Program-made: the position numbers and the translations under genes
NCBI GenBank assembly: GCA_000158135.1
Contig: DS999531.1
Span: forward strand, 2,274,051 to 2,338,050
DNA: 64,000 nucleotides
Direction of reading: 5' to 3'
Source of the DNA: Rhodobacteraceae bacterium KLH11
GTDB lineage: Bacteria; Pseudomonadota; Alphaproteobacteria; Rhodobacterales; Rhodobacteraceae
Notes under the pieces: model-generated
Databases searched by the model: none
The model's input: only the letters and a program-made list of their open reading frames with translations
Told to the model about the DNA's origin: nothing
In this document: positions 51,544 through 58,063 of the stretch, one piece after another
Layout: each line of letters starts with the position of its first letter
Position numbering within the stretch: the first letter of the stretch is position 1

Positions 51544-51847
51544 TATCTCGTCTGACTAGAAAATCGTTGAGCCCTACGTGCCCGCGATATCGGGCGATCC
51601 GAGGGCCTGATTGGGGCAATTTGTGGACAAAGCCCGCATATCCTGCCCTGAGGTTCATGAAACGGCAACAATAGAGTAAGGGGAATCTGGGTTCTTATGC
51701 CACGTGCGCTTTGGTCCTTACAGCCACGCAATGACCGGATGTTACGGTTGCCGGGCTCTACAATACCTCGTGCAGTGCTTACGGTCTGGTCTTTGCGCTC
51801 TCACTGGTCTATCCCGCCTTGCAAACTGCTCTGCGAAAGGCTGCCCC
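51544..51847. other. Intergenic region upstream of ribBX
   Basis: These 304 bp lie between the divergent PAP2 and ribBX genes. I looked for an FMN riboswitch and did not find its conserved blocks. In-frame codons extend upstream of ribBX to 51704, but no family similarity supports translation of that leader. Confidence 0.5.
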
Positions 51848-52969
51848 ATGAGCTTTGAAACACCCGGACCGGTTGAAGCCCAGCTGCGTGAGGCGATCAG
51901 CCCGATTGAAGAGATCATCGAAGAAGCCCGTAAGGGTCGGATGTATATTCTGGTCGATCACGAAGATCGCGAGAATGAGGGGGATCTTGTCATCCCGGCC
52001 GAGTTTGCAGATGCCGAGGCGATCAATTTCATGGCAACCCATGGGCGCGGACTGATCTGTCTGCCGATGACTGCGGAACGGATTGATCGTCTGGGGTTGC
52101 CGATGATGGCCGTGAACAACTCGTCACGGCATGAAACGGCGTTTACGGTTTCCATTGAGGCGCGCGAAGGCGTGTCGACCGGTATTTCAGCCGCCGACCG
52201 GGCGCTGACCGTGGCGACCGCAATCAATGAACAGAATTCGATGGCGCATATTGCGACCCCCGGCCATATCTTCCCGCTGCGCGCCAAGCGGGGTGGGGTG
52301 CTGGTGCGCGCTGGCCATACCGAGGCTGCTGTGGATATTTCGCGGCTTGCCGGGCTGAACCCCTCGGGTGTGATCTGTGAGATCATGAACCCTGACGGAA
52401 CCATGGCGCGCCTGCCCGATCTGGTTGGTTTTGCCAAAGAACACGACATGAAGATCGGCACGATCAGCGATCTGATCGCCTACCGGTCGCGCAATGACAA
52501 TCTGGTGGTTGAAACGTCACGGCAAACCGTCACGTCGGAATATGGCGGTGACTGGGAGATGCGCATTTTCACCGACCAGACTCATGGCATCGAACATGTG
52601 GTCATGATCAAGGGCGACATCACCACACCCGAGCCGGTTCTGACCCGGACCCACGCCTTGCACGAAGCGCCGGATATTCTGGGGCTCGGTCCCAAATCCT
52701 CGCGCGAATTGCCGCGTGCGATGGAAAAGATTGCCGCTGAAGGGCGGGGCGTGGTCTGCCTGTTCCGTCAGCCGCGAAATTCGCTTTATGCAGCCGAGGA
52801 TGAAGGCCCGCGCACCATCAAGCAAACCGGTCTGGGTGCCCAGATCCTGTCGAAGATGGGAATTCAGGAACTGGTGCTGCTGACCGACTCGCCGGAAACT
52901 GTTTATCTGGGGCTCGACGCGTTTGGCTTGTCCATCGTCGGCACCCGCTCGATCCTCAGGGAGGAATGA
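51848..52969 (+). CDS. ribB: 3,4-dihydroxy-2-butanone-4-phosphate synthase fused to a degenerate GTP cyclohydrolase II domain (RibBX type)
   Basis: A 373-residue protein from the ATG at 51848. The N-terminal synthase is intact: DHEDRENEGDLVIPAE (about 38-53), THGRGLICLPMT, SRHETAFTVSIEAREGVSTG and RAGHTEAAVDISRLAG. The C-terminal half aligns with GTP cyclohydrolase II but lacks its zinc cysteines; the place of the RxHSECxTGD motif holds RTHALHEAPDIL, and no RCDC follows. This is the described RibBX form, active only as RibB. A separate ribA is therefore needed elsewhere. The stop overlaps the first candidate start of ribH. Confidence 0.93.
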   Translation: MSFETPGPVEAQLREAISPIEEIIEEARKGRMYILVDHEDRENEGDLVIPAEFADAEAINFMATHGRGLICLPMTAERIDRLGLPMMAVNNSSRHETAFTVSIEAREGVSTGISAADRALTVATAINEQNSMAHIATPGHIFPLRAKRGGVLVRAGHTEAAVDISRLAGLNPSGVICEIMNPDGTMARLPDLVGFAKEHDMKIGTISDLIAYRSRNDNLVVETSRQTVTSEYGGDWEMRIFTDQTHGIEHVVMIKGDITTPEPVLTRTHALHEAPDILGLGPKSSRELPRAMEKIAAEGRGVVCLFRQPRNSLYAAEDEGPRTIKQTGLGAQILSKMGIQELVLLTDSPETVYLGLDAFGLSIVGTRSILREE

Positions 52970-52971
52970 TG

Positions 52972-53523
52972 ATGGCTGAACAAGACAAACATGGCGCTCT
53001 GCCAACACCCGAATTCGACAAGCCCGTGAAGCTGCTGATTGTGGCGGCTCCGTTCTATCGTGCGATTGCCGACAATCTGATTGCGGGTGCAAAGGCCGAG
53101 ATTGAAGCTGCAGGTGGTACTTGCGAGGTGGTCGAGGTGCCCGGGGCGCTGGAAATTCCCACCGCCATCGCCATGGCGGATCGTCAGTGCAATTTCGATG
53201 GCTATGTGGCGCTGGGCTGCGTCATTCGTGGTGAGACCACGCATTATGAAACGGTCTGCAACGATTCCAGCCGCGCCATTCAGCTGATGGGCCTGCAGGG
53301 GCTGTGCATCGGCAACGGCATCCTGACCGTGGAAAACAATGATCAGGCCGAAGTGCGCGCAAATCCCGAAAAGATGAATAAAGGCGGTGGCGCGGCGGCT
53401 GCGGCCTTGCATCTGATCGCGCTCAGCCGTAAGTGGGGCTCTTCCAAAAAGGGCGTCGGCTTCAAGCCGCCGTCCGAGTCCATCCTTGTGGCGGACGACA
53501 GCAACGGACCCACGACAGCATGA
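52972..53523 (+). CDS. ribH: 6,7-dimethyl-8-ribityllumazine synthase
   Basis: A 183-residue lumazine synthase. Landmarks are LLIVAAPFYRAIADNLIAGA, VPGALEIPTAIAMADRQCNF, ALGCVIRGETTHYETVCNDS and NGILTVENNDQAEVRA. Three ATG codons stand in a row; I chose the third because AGGGAGGA is best spaced from it. It condenses the RibB product with the RibD product. The N-terminal extension of about 20 residues is common in alphaproteobacteria. It ends in an ATGA overlap with nusB. Confidence 0.95.
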   Translation: MAEQDKHGALPTPEFDKPVKLLIVAAPFYRAIADNLIAGAKAEIEAAGGTCEVVEVPGALEIPTAIAMADRQCNFDGYVALGCVIRGETTHYETVCNDSSRAIQLMGLQGLCIGNGILTVENNDQAEVRANPEKMNKGGGAAAAALHLIALSRKWGSSKKGVGFKPPSESILVADDSNGPTTA

Positions 53524-54002
53524 CCAAGACAGACGCGCCAAAACCGGCCAACCAGAAACGCCAGATGAAATCCGCCGCGCGCCTTTATGCCGTGCAGGCG
53601 CTGTTTCAGATGGAGCAGTCGGGCCAGACGACCGAAGCAGTTGTGACCGAGTTTCTGGATCACCGTTTTGGCGCTGTCTATGAAGGCGAAGAGATGCTGG
53701 ATGGCGATATCTCGGTCTTCCGTGCTCTGGTCGACAACGCGGTCAACTATCAGGCACCGATTGACCAGATGACCGACCGTGCGCTGGTGGCCAAATGGCC
53801 CATCGCGCGGATTGATCCAACCCTGCGTGCTGTGTTCCGGGCGGCCGGGGCTGAGCTGACCCAAAGCGATACGCCACCCAAGGTCGTGATCACCGAATTC
53901 GTCGATGTGGCGCGCGCCTTTTTCCCTGAAGGCAAAGAGCCGAAATTCGTCAACGCCGTTCTGGATCACATGGCGCGTGAGGCCCAGCCCGAGGCGTTCT
54001 GA
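53520..54002 (+). CDS. nusB: Transcription antitermination protein NusB
   Basis: A 160-residue protein from the ATG that overlaps the ribH stop. Landmarks are KSAARLYAVQALFQMEQSGQ (about 16-35) and the C-terminal VVITEFVDVARAFFPEGKEP with KFVNAVLDHMA (about 123-155). It binds boxA RNA with NusE in rRNA antitermination. The ribH-nusB order is conserved across alphaproteobacteria. Confidence 0.95.
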   Translation: MTKTDAPKPANQKRQMKSAARLYAVQALFQMEQSGQTTEAVVTEFLDHRFGAVYEGEEMLDGDISVFRALVDNAVNYQAPIDQMTDRALVAKWPIARIDPTLRAVFRAAGAELTQSDTPPKVVITEFVDVARAFFPEGKEPKFVNAVLDHMAREAQPEAF

Positions 54003-54061
54003 CACCTTTACCCGACCCAAATATGCGCTACCCTGAATGTGAGAGCGTAATGAGGTTGGCC

Positions 54062-54367
54062 ATGCCCAGACTGATCCGTCTTTACATCACGCAAGTTGCC
54101 ATGGGGTTTGTCATCTCGGCTGTGTTTGTCGGGGCGTTGCTGGCCTTGAATGTTGGTAATCTGCGCCACCTGATCACCAGTTCGGAAATCGGCCTGATCG
54201 CGCTGGGGATGATCTGGTTCATGAACGGCATTGTCTTCGCGGGTGTTCAGTTCGCCTACAAGATCATGAGCATGGCTGAAAAGCCGCAGGGGCCATGCCG
54301 TGGAACACCTGTCGTGGATCGTTTTGAACCCGCAGTCATACGGCAGGAAACTCGCGCAGGGCGCTGA
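54062..54367 (+). CDS. Small inner-membrane protein of unknown function
   Basis: A 101-residue protein with two membrane helices (about 12-32 and 42-62) and a charged C-terminal tail. I chose the ATG at 54062 because GAGG is well placed before it; in-frame ATGs at 54050 and 54023 are possible. It lies 59 bp after nusB, on the same strand, where Rhodobacterales genomes often carry a similar hypothetical gene. No function is known. Confidence 0.75.
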   Translation: MPRLIRLYITQVAMGFVISAVFVGALLALNVGNLRHLITSSEIGLIALGMIWFMNGIVFAGVQFAYKIMSMAEKPQGPCRGTPVVDRFEPAVIRQETRAGR

Positions 54368-54385
54368 TTTTCCATAGAAATAAGC

Positions 54386-54542
54386 GGCGGGACCACCAGT
54401 CAACCGTGCGGTTTGATTCCCGAGGACCTGTATGTACAGGTGGGCGCCAGGTAATCAGGCCAGGACCTGAACAGAGCCAGCCCCCTCGGAATTGCTTAAG
54501 GCCACCAGAATGCTACCTGTCACAAGAAGGGCAGAACCCGCC
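54386..54542 (+). ncRNA. Candidate structured RNA of unknown class (possibly 6S-like)
   Basis: This 157-base block between a membrane-protein gene and a convergent SRPBCC gene has no coding potential but can fold extensively on the plus strand. GGCGGG (54386) can pair with CCCGCC (54537). CCGAGG (54420) pairs with CCTCGG (54484) and encloses a hairpin ACCTGTA/TACAGGT (54426-54441) and a second one from CAGGT/ACCTG with GGC/GCC (54443-54478). A long closing stem, an open middle and a terminal stem of this size recall 6S RNA, but I cannot confirm the class, and strand and ends are uncertain. Confidence 0.4.
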
Positions 54543-54582
54543 ACTGGCCTAACTAGGGCGTCGGACGGGTTCGTGCAAGGGG

Positions 54583-55008
54583 TCAGGCATCAACTGGTTC
54601 ATGCAGCGCGGTGCGCATCTTGCCGAAATGCTCGTCCCAGCCGTTATCCAGCGCAAGGATCAGGCCGAACGCTTCAGCGCCTTGTGGCAGGCCTTCGTGC
54701 TGCAGGGCAAGGCGTGTGCCGCCCGCGACGGGCTCCAATGTCCATTTGACCACGCTGACCGCGTCACCCATTGGCTTCACGGTGAATGTGTATTCCAGAT
54801 ATTCCGGGCGGCGTGCCGCGCGCACTTCACCCCAGATCAGCAGGTCGCCACTGGTGGTTCCGAACATCTCAAGCTTTTGGCCAGCTGTCAGGGGGCGTTC
54901 GGGTTTGTGAAACCACTCGGCCAGCCTGTCGGGGTCGGTCAGATAGGCCCAAACAGTTTCAGGATCGGCGCGCAGGAAAATGGTTTTTTGAAGAACGGCG
55001 TCGGTCAT
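54583..55008 (-). CDS. SRPBCC/AHSA1-family protein
   Basis: A 141-residue START-like protein. Family marks are TIFLRADPETVWAYLTDPDR with LAEWFHKPER (about 10-39) and the C-terminal GWDEHFGKMRTAL. It overlaps the ArsR-type gene by 4 bp; this ArsR-plus-SRPBCC pair is widespread, and the SRPBCC member is thought to bind a hydrophobic ligand. The ligand is unknown. Confidence 0.9.
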   Translation of the reverse strand: MTDAVLQKTIFLRADPETVWAYLTDPDRLAEWFHKPERPLTAGQKLEMFGTTSGDLLIWGEVRAARRPEYLEYTFTVKPMGDAVSVVKWTLEPVAGGTRLALQHEGLPQGAEAFGLILALDNGWDEHFGKMRTALHEPVDA

Positions 55009-55325
55009 TTCTCATTCCTTTCAATAGCTTCTTTCAGATTGGCAAGGCGGTCATCCCAGAACTGGTCAAAATAGCTGAACCAGTCGAGAATCGGGGCCAT
55101 GCCCTTGGGTTCCAGGCGATTGATGCGCTCACGGCCTTTGATCTCAACGGTGATCAGACCCCCATCGGACAGCACGGTCAGATGCTTTTTGACGGCCGCC
55201 CGGGTCATGTCGAAGCGATCCGTCAGTTGCGCAATCGTCATGTCCTCGGCGGCCAGCATCTGCACGATGGTCCGGCGGGTAGGGTCGGCCAGCGCGCGGA
55301 ACGCGTTCTGGGTATGCGGGTTCAT
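55005..55325 (-). CDS. ArsR-family transcriptional regulator
   Basis: A 106-residue winged-helix regulator from the ATG at 55325, which has GAGG seven bases upstream (an ATG 12 bp earlier is possible). The DNA-binding segment is ALADPTRRTIVQMLAAEDMT and IAQLTDRFDMTRAAVKKHLTVLSDGGL (about 12-58). No metal-binding CxC motif is present, so it belongs to the metal-independent group paired with SRPBCC proteins. Two palindromes directly upstream probably mediate autoregulation. Confidence 0.92.
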   Translation of the reverse strand: MNPHTQNAFRALADPTRRTIVQMLAAEDMTIAQLTDRFDMTRAAVKKHLTVLSDGGLITVEIKGRERINRLEPKGMAPILDWFSYFDQFWDDRLANLKEAIERNEK

Positions 55326-55338
55326 GGTAAACCTCATG

Positions 55339-55381
55339 TGATACCATTTAGTATCATATATATGAGATACCGTTTGGTATC
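55339..55381. promoter_or_regulatory. Twin ArsR-type operators upstream of the ArsR/SRPBCC pair
   Basis: Two near-identical inverted repeats, GATACCATTTAGTATC at 55340-55355 and GATACCGTTTGGTATC at 55366-55381, lie with centres 26 bp apart just before the ArsR start. They share GATAC and GTATC arms around a six-base core. They probably overlap the ArsR promoter. Confidence 0.82.
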
Positions 55382-55411
55382 ATGTCAAGGTCAAGATGAC
55401 TCTTGAAATAT

Positions 55412-55426
55412 GTTCGCTAATTGTTC
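55412..55426 (+). promoter_or_regulatory. LexA (SOS) box upstream of mmcB
   Basis: GTTC, seven bases, GTTC (GTTCGCTAATTGTTC) is the alphaproteobacterial LexA box. It ends 11 bases before the mmcB start, where bound LexA would block transcription. Confidence 0.82.
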
Positions 55427-55437
55427 ACATTTCCGGG

Positions 55438-55869
55438 ATGACAGTAGATCTACAGCCGGGGCAGAAACTGGCCCGTGGCGTCTCGCGGCATCTGGCGACC
55501 CATGGTTATGTTTCAATTGAAGAATTCGTACCCGCCCGCGGGCTGCGCGTTGATGTTATGGGGTTGGGCCCGAAGGGCGAGCTCTGGGTGATCGAATGCA
55601 AATCCAGCCGGGCTGACTATCAGTCGGATACCAAATGGCAGGGCTATCTGGAATGGTGTGACCGATTCTTCTGGGCCGTGGACACCGATTTCCCGACGGA
55701 GCTGTTGCCCGAGGAAACCGGGCTGATCATCGCCGATGCCTATGACGCCGAAATCATCCGCATGAGCCCGGAAAGCAAGCTGGCACCGGCGCGGCGCAAG
55801 AAGATGGTGCAGAAATTCGCGGTGGATGCAGCGCGCAGGTTGCACACCCTGCGCGATCCGCGGCTTTAG
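55438..55869 (+). CDS. mmcB: MmcB-family DNA repair protein
   Basis: A 143-residue protein from the ATG at 55438; an upstream in-frame start would run through the SOS box. Nuclease-like features include RVDVMGLGPKGELWVIECKS with SSRADYQSDTKWQGYLEWCD (about 37-76), a D...ExK arrangement as in PD-(D/E)XK enzymes, and a C-terminal basic helix APARRKKMVQKFAVDAARRL. MmcB of Caulobacter is a LexA-controlled DNA-damage protein; the SOS box here agrees. The biochemical activity is inferred. Confidence 0.88.
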   Translation: MTVDLQPGQKLARGVSRHLATHGYVSIEEFVPARGLRVDVMGLGPKGELWVIECKSSRADYQSDTKWQGYLEWCDRFFWAVDTDFPTELLPEETGLIIADAYDAEIIRMSPESKLAPARRKKMVQKFAVDAARRLHTLRDPRL

Positions 55870-56054
55870 GGTTTGACCGCCCGTGCGGCCTGAGCGGCGG
55901 CGCGGATCTCTTCGGCAATTTCCTCGGCCTCTTCGGGGTCAAAATCCATCGGAATCTCGATACCCGTGCCTTCGATGAACAGGCGCACCATGCCATGATC
56001 GGTGGGGCCGATCTGCAGGTTTGCTTCGATGTCGCGTTCGGTATTGATGCCCAT
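55866..56054 (-). CDS. Small acidic conserved protein (DUF6324-like)
   Basis: A 62-residue acidic protein starting MGINTERDIEANLQIGPTDH, with a C-terminal helix rich in Glu and Ala. It overlaps the mmcB stop convergently by 4 bp and is a recurrent mmcB neighbour in Rhodobacterales. I believe it belongs to DUF6324 but cannot verify that. No function is known. Confidence 0.7.
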   Translation of the reverse strand: MGINTERDIEANLQIGPTDHGMVRLFIEGTGIEIPMDFDPEEAEEIAEEIRAAAQAARAVKP

Positions 56055-56132
56055 TTACGCCTCCGGGAAATGCGCCTTGGTGCTAACGTGCGAAGGGTTG
56101 AGAATCAAGCGGCCTATCGGGTCAGATAGGGT

Positions 56133-56615
56133 ATGCAGGACATTACGCTCAGACCTTTTCGCGCTGATGATACCCCCTGGTTGGTGGAACAACACGGGAT
56201 CCTTTATGCCCGCGATGAGGGTTTCGATGACAGCTTTGCCCCTTTGGTAGCCCGTATTCTTGCCGGTTTCGTCGCCTGCCATGATCCTGCGCGCGAATGC
56301 GGATGGATTGCCGAATGCGCAGGCCAACGCCTGGGCAGTATATTCTGCGTCACACAAAGCGAACACACAGCCAAACTGCGTCTTTTCCTGTTGCTGCCAG
56401 AGGCGCGGGGGCGGGGCCTTGGGAAGCGTTTGTTAACCACCTGCATGGGTTTTGCGCGACAAGCCGGATACCGTGAGATGGTGCTTTGGACCCATGAAAG
56501 CCATGCTGCTGCATGTGGCCTGTATCGTGCCTTTGGCTGGCAATTGACAGGCAGCAAGCCGGTGCATTCTTTTGGCGTCGATCTGGTGGAACAAAGCTGG
56601 CGAATTCAGCTTTAA
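56133..56615 (+). CDS. GNAT-family N-acetyltransferase
   Basis: A 160-residue acetyltransferase. The acetyl-CoA motif A is LRLFLLLPEARGRGLGKRLL (about 82-101, with R/QxxGxG/A as RGRGLG), and motif B is VLWTHESHAAACGLYRAFGW. The substrate is unknown. It lies 47 bp upstream of tRNA-His. Confidence 0.9.
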   Translation: MQDITLRPFRADDTPWLVEQHGILYARDEGFDDSFAPLVARILAGFVACHDPARECGWIAECAGQRLGSIFCVTQSEHTAKLRLFLLLPEARGRGLGKRLLTTCMGFARQAGYREMVLWTHESHAAACGLYRAFGWQLTGSKPVHSFGVDLVEQSWRIQL

Positions 56616-56662
56616 TCCTCTTGCATTCCCCGCACCGGTTCGCTAAATCGCCCTTCACGAGT

Positions 56663-56739
56663 GCCGCCTTAGCTCAGTTGGTTAGAGCGCTGGATTGTGG
56701 ATCCAGAGGTCCCCTGTTCAAGCCAGGGAGGCGGTACCA
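56663..56739 (+). tRNA. tRNA-His (GUG), without encoded G-1
   Basis: A 77-base tRNA with encoded CCA. The acceptor GCCGCCT pairs with AGGCGGT; the anticodon loop contains GTG (ATTGTGGAT context); the T arm is CCCTG-TTCAAGC-CAGGG. The base before position 1 is T, so no G-1 is encoded, and the discriminator is A73 rather than C73. This is the altered identity described for many alphaproteobacteria. Confidence 0.97.
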
Positions 56740-56828
56740 TTTCCCCGGACTTGGACGGTTTGCCGAATAGGGTCTCAGGGCTGGCACAACACGTGCCACA
56801 AGCTGCATTCTGAAGGTTTAGTTGAGAC

Positions 56829-56936
56829 ATGCCGGACCACACGTTTTCAGAAATCCGCAAAAGCGCGCGGCTGTCGGTTGCGCCGATGATGGATTGGACC
56901 TATGGTAAATTAAATGAAATAAAATCAGATTATTAG
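56829..56936 (+). pseudogene. dusA: Truncated dusA (tRNA-dihydrouridine synthase A), 5' end only
   Basis: The frame reads MPDHTFSEIRKSARLSVAPM followed by MDWT, the DusA amino terminus, in which the family continues DRHCRxF. Here the frame runs into YGKLNEIKSDY and a stop after 35 codons, and the bases after 56900 are AT-rich. The coding sequence is therefore cut directly after the MMDWT codons. The rest of dusA should lie beyond the far end of the inserted element, possibly with a replacement start. The 5' flank still carries the dusA leader next to tRNA-His. Confidence 0.88.
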
Positions 56937-56962
56937 AGTCTATCGATTTCGGATGTCGTACC

Positions 56963-57841
56963 TTAGTCGTACTTTTTGGAGGTTGCCGTCAGTGCTGCCT
57001 GAATGGCTTTAGTTACAAGGTGTGGATCAAATGTCGTGCGCTGCCCGTCTATCTCGACATGTAGTAAACAGTAATGTGCGTCGCTGGGTTTAGTACAACT
57101 GCAGACCTCTAACTTCGCTGGTTCCCCGTTCACCGGCGCAAGAGTAACCACAGTTGAAACTCTGGAATCCGTTGGACCGTAGTCAGGCATCGCTATCTTT
57201 TGAGACTCATGCGATACGGTCGGTTCGGGTTTGGATGTGAGGGTAGCGGGTAATTCTTCGAACCGAGACGGGTCCTCAAACTCATCAATTGGTCGTATCC
57301 ACACCATCTCGCTGTACTCGTCGCGGTAGACGGTCACGCTGTCATAATCCTTGAGCGGGCGATCTGTTTGGATCATCCCTTCTGCCACAATCTGATAGAT
57401 CGATCCGCGCTTGATGTGCTTCACGCGTCTGGGAGAGGGGGTGAGAGCTAGACTCTGGACGCGTTTGTCCAAGTCTCGCTGGCATTCGGCCTTGAGAGTT
57501 TCAATGATTTCATTGTCGTCAACGTGTGGATACGCAATGCTTTCCTCAAATTCATCACCGTGGCACTCGTGCATGAAGGCCCACCAACCGTCACCGTCTC
57601 GGTCGATGTTGTAGCTTCCAATCTCGGTCCAGGCTGTGAATGTGTAAGTGTCGCAATCTTCCCAAACGAGAGGCTTGGACACCACCTCCCGGCCTATCTG
57701 GGCGCGGGTGTCGGGGCGGCTCAGGGTTTCTTGCAGCGTATTGAGATCGTCTTGAGTCAAATGACGGTCAAACCAAACGACTGCCGCGCGAGGATTTTCG
57801 CCGTCACGACTAACACCACGGCACTTCGGAATGTCAGTCAT
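56963..57841 (-). CDS. Phage-type protein with DUF1653-like segment
   Basis: A 292-residue protein. The central part KHIKRGSIYQIVAEGMIQTD and RPLKDYDSVTVYRDEYSEMV with WIRPIDEF (about 140-190) resembles the DUF1653 fold found in many phage and bacterial genomes. The N-terminal 130 residues are acidic and Trp-rich; the C-terminus has a C-C pair (EVCSCTKPSDAHYCLLH). It is the last gene of the leftward phage cluster and overlaps the 27-residue membrane peptide gene by 4 bp. The function is unknown. Confidence 0.75.
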   Translation of the reverse strand: MTDIPKCRGVSRDGENPRAAVVWFDRHLTQDDLNTLQETLSRPDTRAQIGREVVSKPLVWEDCDTYTFTAWTEIGSYNIDRDGDGWWAFMHECHGDEFEESIAYPHVDDNEIIETLKAECQRDLDKRVQSLALTPSPRRVKHIKRGSIYQIVAEGMIQTDRPLKDYDSVTVYRDEYSEMVWIRPIDEFEDPSRFEELPATLTSKPEPTVSHESQKIAMPDYGPTDSRVSTVVTLAPVNGEPAKLEVCSCTKPSDAHYCLLHVEIDGQRTTFDPHLVTKAIQAALTATSKKYD

Positions 57842-57921
57842 CTTCCCAACCTTCCGACTATTACGCCAACTGCGATCAGCGCAATTGCCACTACCAGTAT
57901 GCTTCCAAGAGCGGGGTCCAT
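57838..57921 (-). CDS. Tiny single-pass membrane peptide in the phage cluster
   Basis: A 27-residue open frame (MDPALGSILVVAIALIAVGV then IVGRLGR), nearly all hydrophobic helix with a basic C-terminus. AGGAG lies eight bases before the ATG and the stop overlaps the next start as ATGA, so translation is plausible. It could be a regulatory or host-interaction peptide. An in-frame upstream extension exists but lacks a ribosome-binding site. Confidence 0.5.
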   Translation of the reverse strand: MDPALGSILVVAIALIAVGVIVGRLGR

Positions 57922-58063
57922 TAGCTTAACTCCTCTATTCTGCCTCAGCGTGGTGCCCATCCACCCGGGCGCGCTCGTTATTGCAGGGCCTATGTTGTCT
58001 CCGGGCTGCGCGCGTGGCCCATGCGCGCGATACCCGGGGGCATTGCAAAAAGGGCCAGGTTGC

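Noticed and set aside
51544-51847. FMN riboswitch upstream of ribBX
   Set aside because: None of the conserved FMN-element blocks could be found on either strand.
52540-52969. A functional GTP cyclohydrolase II (RibA) fused to RibB
   Set aside because: The zinc cysteines and the following motif are missing, so it is a RibBX-type domain.
56720-56739. tRNA-His 3' end as the attachment site of the phage element
   Set aside because: The DNA right after the tRNA still encodes the intact dusA leader and 5' codons; the change to phage-type sequence comes only after the dusA MMDWT codons.
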